This document shows, in pieces, positions 22,863-27,326 of a DNA stretch of 27,326 bases. The DNA lies in IMG/VR virus record IMGVR_UViG_3300025131_004144, positions 1 through 27,326 of that record; one strand, 5' to 3'. The notes below the pieces were generated by a model that was not told where the DNA came from, did no database searches, and saw nothing but the letters and a program-made list of their open reading frames with translations. This DNA comes from a virus. Numbering within the stretch: the first letter of the stretch is position 1; the number at the start of each line of letters is the position of its first letter. Position numbers and translations under genes: made by a program.

Positions 22863-25688
22863 ATGACTGTTTTCACATGGGACGGCGAAGGTGCTGATGA
22901 TAATTGGACAACCCCAGATAATTGGAATCAAGATTCGAGTTATCCTCAGACTAATGAAGATAGTGTTATTTTTAATGCTACTTCAGATGATGATTGCACG
23001 GTAGATACAACAGTCACAATAGGTATACTAGACATTCAGGATGGGTACGATGGAACTATTACAATGGCTAATAGTTTAACTATAGATGATGCTGGGAGTT
23101 ATGATGGCACTCTTACAATAACCGACCCTGATGCTGAATTAGATACTGGAGATGAGGACCTAACAGTTAGCGGTTATACAGATATATACGGCACTCTGAC
23201 ACCCGGCGCTTCTACTTGTTATTTTGGATATGGTAATACAGCAAGTGCATCATGGGACTTAGGAGTTCGTGGAACTGGTGTACTTAATGCTGGAACAGGA
23301 GACTGGTATACTGGAGGTTTTGGTGCTTATTCTGGTGCTGATGTTACATTAACTACTGGTACTATGTATATAAGTGGAACTACATTTGGACACCTCTGGA
23401 GTCCAGACCAATCAGTAGGAAGTTGGGACAATAACGATGGCACAGTCATTATACAAAAAACGGGTACCATAAGAACACATACTAGTGACCCTCTTACAGC
23501 AGCCGATAATCAGATTTGCCCCTTTCATACTCTTATTATAAGCGGAGGGGCTGATAGAACCGATGCTCCCGTTGTTACACTAAAGCGTGGATTAAAAATA
23601 GATGATGAACTTATAATTAAGAACGGTGTTCTTCAATGGGATACCTATGCTGGTTCTTCTGGTGATGTATGGGCCGTTAATGGAACTGAATTGACAGGCG
23701 TCGCTTCTCAATCAGCAGCTATAGTAATGGATGATATGCCTGCTCGGTCTGCATATTATTCTGCTTATACTGGCTCTCCTACTGGGGATGGATTTAATAC
23801 AGCAGGTAATGCTATCATTTCTGGAGCTACGGCTAAAATGCACGTAGGTAATTGGCATATGGGAACTGATTCTGCTGGTTCTGCTTCTACTGCTAATAAA
23901 GCCATTACAGGATTGAATGGAACCCCGTATTTTACCTTTCCTTCAGGAGAGGCGTGTGCAGTATTTTGGGATGAGTCAGACCGTACTAATTATATCCAGA
24001 TGGCTGATGACGCATCATTAAAACCTGAAACAGCAATGACTCTTTGTGCGTGGATTAAATTAGATGATACTACACAAACTCAACGAGTAATACATAAATA
24101 TGATGCTAATCAAGGATATCTTCTTTCCATTGATGCAGGGAAAATCTATTGGGAAATATGGATAGAAGAAGATGGTGTTCCAACACGATATGAAAGTTAT
24201 AGTCACGGAAACATAGTGGCAGATACGTGGACCCATATAGGAATAACATATGATAGTGTAACTGGATATTTGAGAGAATATCAAGATGGGTTAGTTTTAG
24301 ATACTACTGATTTAGGAACTGCTGGTGATTCTATTGCTACAGGAAGTAAAGTATTTAGATTAGGGAATAGTACTAATAGTTTAAAAGGCTATATGGCAGA
24401 TGCACGAATTTATAGTGAAGCCAAGGATGGAGATGACTTTGCAGCCCTTGCTGCCACTAACCCGGCAACAAGCGTAACAGCTACTTACCCTGATACTGGT
24501 TCTGGTCTTGTGGGCTGGTGGAAATTACAACCTTATCAGATTGTTGATGGTACTGGAAGCGGAGAGATGGATTTTAGTGACTCAAGTACTAATAGTAACA
24601 CTGGGGTTAATAATGGGACCGTAACCGGATGGGGTGGTCTGTGGTTATATAATCTGGGGAGTTCGGGATACTGTGCTTATACTTATCAGCGGAAGGATAT
24701 GAGGACGCAGAATACTGTACCACTTGGAGTTGAAGGAAGAGGAAGTACCGTTTATGTACAGAGTCAAGCGACAGATTTGAGTCTAGTTGTGAATGATGGT
24801 GCTGCATATAATGGTTTAACTTACTATGAAGCTGGTAAAGCTCTTTCGTTTAACAATTTAAATATATTACCTAGAGTTGGAGGTGGAGTTGGTACTGTAC
24901 AGTGGGGAGCAAATTCTAATTACTTTTCGGGGTTTATGGACTTAAGTGGAGATTTATTTGTAGCGAGTGGTTCTAAATTGAGAGCACATATAGGAAATCT
25001 GGATGGACTCGAAAGAGTAGATTTTCCCACAGGATACTTATACGTTTCTGGTAATGCTCGTCTTTGGGGAGATTTGGATGTTAACCCTACTTCTTATATA
25101 ACCGCTTTAGCAGATGGTGAAATACCCACTATGCCACAAGTGTATGTAGAAGATTCAATTAATATATACGGAGATGCTCATTACAACGCTACTTCTTATT
25201 TAACTATTACTAGGAATAATCCGGGTATGGCTCGAGTGGATGAAACAGCTACCTTTACACATAATAGCGGGACTTATATATATGCTGATAAGGCTGAAGG
25301 TGGATGGGGTATGAGTGGTCGAGATTGGAGTGGTTCTAATAGCTTTTATAATTTTATAGTTTCTGGTACGAACCTGTATAGAAGTAATGTTATACTAAAC
25401 GTAGATAATGATATGACATTAAAAAATTGCACGGCTACTGACCCAAATTATAGACCATATGGAGCTGCTACATATATCGGCGGAGATGTAAATGTAGAAA
25501 GTGGATGTGGTTTTGGTAATTGGTATATAGGAACAACGCCGGGATATAATGGAGCTACTTATATTTCGGGTAATCTTAACTTAAATAATGGGGACTTGTA
25601 TATCACGGACCAAAATAATAAAGACTTTTGGATATATGGTAGTTTATTTAATAGAGGTGGTAATATATATCACGAGGATGGTAGTTAA
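22863..25688 (+). CDS. Adhesion/fibre protein: beta-solenoid with a LamG-like domain
   Basis: A 941-residue protein. The N-terminus (residues 4-40: FTWDGEGADDNWTTPDNWNQ and on to SVIFNA) has the 'W.G...NW....NW' opening common to autotransporter-like and other surface beta-solenoid proteins, followed by short repeated strands (SLTIDDAG, LTITDPDAEL, LTVSGYTDIYG) up to about 340. Residues about 370-545 are LamG-like: MTLCAWIKLDD, IHKYDANQGYLLSI, DTWTHIGITYD, and ADARIYSEA. From about 560 to the end there are more solenoid-like strands with YLYVSGNARLWGDLDV and TYISGNLNLNNGDLYI. It most likely binds a polysaccharide on the host surface. The start lies two bases after the preceding stop with only a weak ribosome site. 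No hydrolase motif was seen. Confidence 0.6.
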   Translation: MTVFTWDGEGADDNWTTPDNWNQDSSYPQTNEDSVIFNATSDDDCTVDTTVTIGILDIQDGYDGTITMANSLTIDDAGSYDGTLTITDPDAELDTGDEDLTVSGYTDIYGTLTPGASTCYFGYGNTASASWDLGVRGTGVLNAGTGDWYTGGFGAYSGADVTLTTGTMYISGTTFGHLWSPDQSVGSWDNNDGTVIIQKTGTIRTHTSDPLTAADNQICPFHTLIISGGADRTDAPVVTLKRGLKIDDELIIKNGVLQWDTYAGSSGDVWAVNGTELTGVASQSAAIVMDDMPARSAYYSAYTGSPTGDGFNTAGNAIISGATAKMHVGNWHMGTDSAGSASTANKAITGLNGTPYFTFPSGEACAVFWDESDRTNYIQMADDASLKPETAMTLCAWIKLDDTTQTQRVIHKYDANQGYLLSIDAGKIYWEIWIEEDGVPTRYESYSHGNIVADTWTHIGITYDSVTGYLREYQDGLVLDTTDLGTAGDSIATGSKVFRLGNSTNSLKGYMADARIYSEAKDGDDFAALAATNPATSVTATYPDTGSGLVGWWKLQPYQIVDGTGSGEMDFSDSSTNSNTGVNNGTVTGWGGLWLYNLGSSGYCAYTYQRKDMRTQNTVPLGVEGRGSTVYVQSQATDLSLVVNDGAAYNGLTYYEAGKALSFNNLNILPRVGGGVGTVQWGANSNYFSGFMDLSGDLFVASGSKLRAHIGNLDGLERVDFPTGYLYVSGNARLWGDLDVNPTSYITALADGEIPTMPQVYVEDSINIYGDAHYNATSYLTITRNNPGMARVDETATFTHNSGTYIYADKAEGGWGMSGRDWSGSNSFYNFIVSGTNLYRSNVILNVDNDMTLKNCTATDPNYRPYGAATYIGGDVNVESGCGFGNWYIGTTPGYNGATYISGNLNLNNGDLYITDQNNKDFWIYGSLFNRGGNIYHEDGS

Positions 25689-27326
25689 ATGGCTATTATA
25701 ACATTTAAAGGACACGGCGCCAATATAGTCGGCTCGCTCGGCAGTGGTTCAATGGTTCAGGATATGCCTACCGTCTGGAGCAATCAGTATCCTTTTGCTG
25801 ATGAAACCAACAAATTAGGATATAGAGCTAATGAAACCGAATGGAATTTTACAGATGCTATAACTGTGGAATTTTGGGCACGAAAAGGACAAACAACTGA
25901 TTGGCAGGATGCTTCTATATTCTATAAAGCCGGTGCATTTACAGCAAATTTAGGTGCTAATCTGGAATATGGATATCAGTTTAATTTCAGACCTGTTATT
26001 AGTACTGCGGAAGTAACTGTGTCAGTACCAGTGAATTGTACAGCAAATCAACACGAAACAATTCATTGTTGTGCTACCTATGATGCAACTACAGTCAAAA
26101 TGTATATTAACGGGACCTTGGTTTCGTCAAGTACAGCGGCTACTGGCAATATGGATACTACTGCTAATACTATGTATTTTCCGAAAGGAGGAGCTTCATA
26201 TGCAATGCAAGGTAATTTGTGGGATGGAAGATTATGGAACCGTGTTTTAGAACAACCCGAAATTCAGGCCAATTTTGCTAATCGACCTACTACTACAGGG
26301 TCTTTAGTTGATAATAGCGGACTTGTGGGATGGTGGCCTTTAAGAGGAGATTATGATGATATAAGTGGACTTGGATATGATTTGACTGATGGTGGTACTA
26401 CCGAATGGGGTAGCTCAGGATTTAACTTAAATCAAATCGGCTCGGGCAGCGTGTCGGGTTCTCTGAATGCTGCTGGAGATACAATCGCACAGTTTACTCT
26501 TAGTGGTGGTACTTGGAACCTGCGAGATTCTTCTTATGTTGAACTTGATGGGACCTCAGGAGATGAGATTCCTACGTCCAACACAAACGATTTCGAACTT
26601 ACGGAAAGTCTTTCCATAATGGCGTGGATACGACCTAATGATACTTCAAGTTATAAAGGAATTTTTAGTTGTTGTGATAATTATAGTACGGGCAGGAACG
26701 GGTATGTTATGACTGTTCGTAATGGTAAATTAGCTTGGATGTTTGCAGATGCTAGTGGTTATACAGAACAAACAGGTGTTGGTACTATCAATGCAGATGA
26801 ATGGCAGCACGTTGGTATTACGTGGGATGGAAGTAATGTAAATTCTTATATTAATGGTGTGTTAATCGATACTAAAGCTAATACAAGAGTGCCTACATAT
26901 GTAGTTGATGATGTAGCAATGATAGGACAAGTGGATAATCAAGGGAACGCTAATGTGTTTGATGGAGGATTATTTGATGTAAGATTGATTGGATATGCTA
27001 TGAATGCAGACGAAGTAGCTGCGCTTTATGGTGGATGGGCTGACCCACCTGCTATGGGAAAATACTTTGGTGTAGGGAAGGCCAATGGGGGCCATCAAGA
27101 GACTGATTCAACAACTATACCAGATATGGGTAATCAAAATACTGATGCTACATTACCGTCTAACCTGTGGGTGAACCCCGATTACTTTATTGGATATCGA
27201 GAATCTGTAGGAAACGGTATAGAAACTTATAATCAGTGTTTGAGTGGCACTAAGATGCAAGCTCCACGAGGCAATCTCTTCTGGCGCCAACCTGCATGGA
27301 AAATTTTCAACGATAGCGAATTTATA
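25689..27326 (+). CDS. Adhesion/fibre protein with two LamG-like domains (partial, 3' end outside)
   Basis: An open frame of 546 codons runs from ATG 25689, directly after the preceding TAA, to the window end without a stop. It carries two LamG/concanavalin-like domains. The first, about residues 40-235, has TVEFWARKG, HCCATYDATTVKMYINGTL and GLVGWWPLRGD. The second, about 275-455, has LSIMAWIRPND, WQHVGITWDG, VNSYINGVLIDT and FDVRLIGYAMNADEVAALYGG. After that comes a Gly, Asn and Thr rich stretch. The second domain resembles the LamG-like domain of the preceding protein. It is probably a receptor-binding appendage subunit; the C-terminal part, which would show trimerisation or tip features, is not in the window. 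GAGG lies about 11 bases before ATG. Confidence 0.65.
   Translation, partial: MAIITFKGHGANIVGSLGSGSMVQDMPTVWSNQYPFADETNKLGYRANETEWNFTDAITVEFWARKGQTTDWQDASIFYKAGAFTANLGANLEYGYQFNFRPVISTAEVTVSVPVNCTANQHETIHCCATYDATTVKMYINGTLVSSSTAATGNMDTTANTMYFPKGGASYAMQGNLWDGRLWNRVLEQPEIQANFANRPTTTGSLVDNSGLVGWWPLRGDYDDISGLGYDLTDGGTTEWGSSGFNLNQIGSGSVSGSLNAAGDTIAQFTLSGGTWNLRDSSYVELDGTSGDEIPTSNTNDFELTESLSIMAWIRPNDTSSYKGIFSCCDNYSTGRNGYVMTVRNGKLAWMFADASGYTEQTGVGTINADEWQHVGITWDGSNVNSYINGVLIDTKANTRVPTYVVDDVAMIGQVDNQGNANVFDGGLFDVRLIGYAMNADEVAALYGGWADPPAMGKYFGVGKANGGHQETDSTTIPDMGNQNTDATLPSNLWVNPDYFIGYRESVGNGIETYNQCLSGTKMQAPRGNLFWRQPAWKIFNDSEFI

Noticed and set aside
1-27326. tRNA genes, CRISPR arrays, insertion sequences, attachment sites
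   Set aside because: I saw no cloverleaf-like sequences, regularly spaced repeats, transposase frames or site-specific recombination features.

Overview
The window is the head and tail structural module of a tailed double-stranded DNA virus (class Caudoviricetes). It is recognisable from an HK97-type major capsid protein, small head-tail connectors, tail tube proteins, a frameshifted pair of tail assembly chaperones, a tape measure protein and a tail-tip hub. No integrase, replication, lysis or host gene is visible, so free virus and prophage cannot be told apart. The long tape measure (1,017 aa) with no recognisable sheath points to a long, probably non-contractile tail.

The host domain is not settled. 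The sequence is AT-rich with many ATA, AGA and AGG codons and uses Shine-Dalgarno sites. The two largest non-coding gaps carry a TTTATATA box in a shared context, and the one minus-strand gene has such a box at the right distance for a leaderless archaeal transcript. This fits an archaeal host, probably from an uncultivated marine-type lineage, but a bacterial host with AT-rich promoters is not excluded.

Layout: 1-1630 holds the capsid decoration protein, the major capsid protein and a 3' hairpin. 1660-4833 holds a fibre-like protein, a small membrane protein, the adaptor, a head-closure protein with an inserted carbohydrate-binding-like domain, and the tail terminator. 4835-6937 is a large orphan structural protein. 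A promoter-like gap (6938-7024) precedes two tandem paralogous tail tube proteins, which are followed by a second hairpin. 8435-9120 is the chaperone pair with a textbook -1 frameshift signal, and the tape measure follows. 12189-22031 encodes the tail tip: a 1,806-aa protein ending in a LamG-like domain, a 1,130-aa PKD-bearing protein and a gp27/XkdQ-like hub. 22028-22291 is a lone minus-strand gene meeting the hub gene tail to tail, backed by a divergent promoter region. From 22399 to the window end lie receptor-binding or fibre-type proteins rich in beta-solenoid and LamG-like domains; the last runs off the window.

All but one gene lie on the plus strand, packed with short overlaps (ATGA, TGATG), as expected for a co-transcribed late region. 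The most striking window-wide signal is that I found no GATC tetranucleotide anywhere in 27.3 kb.
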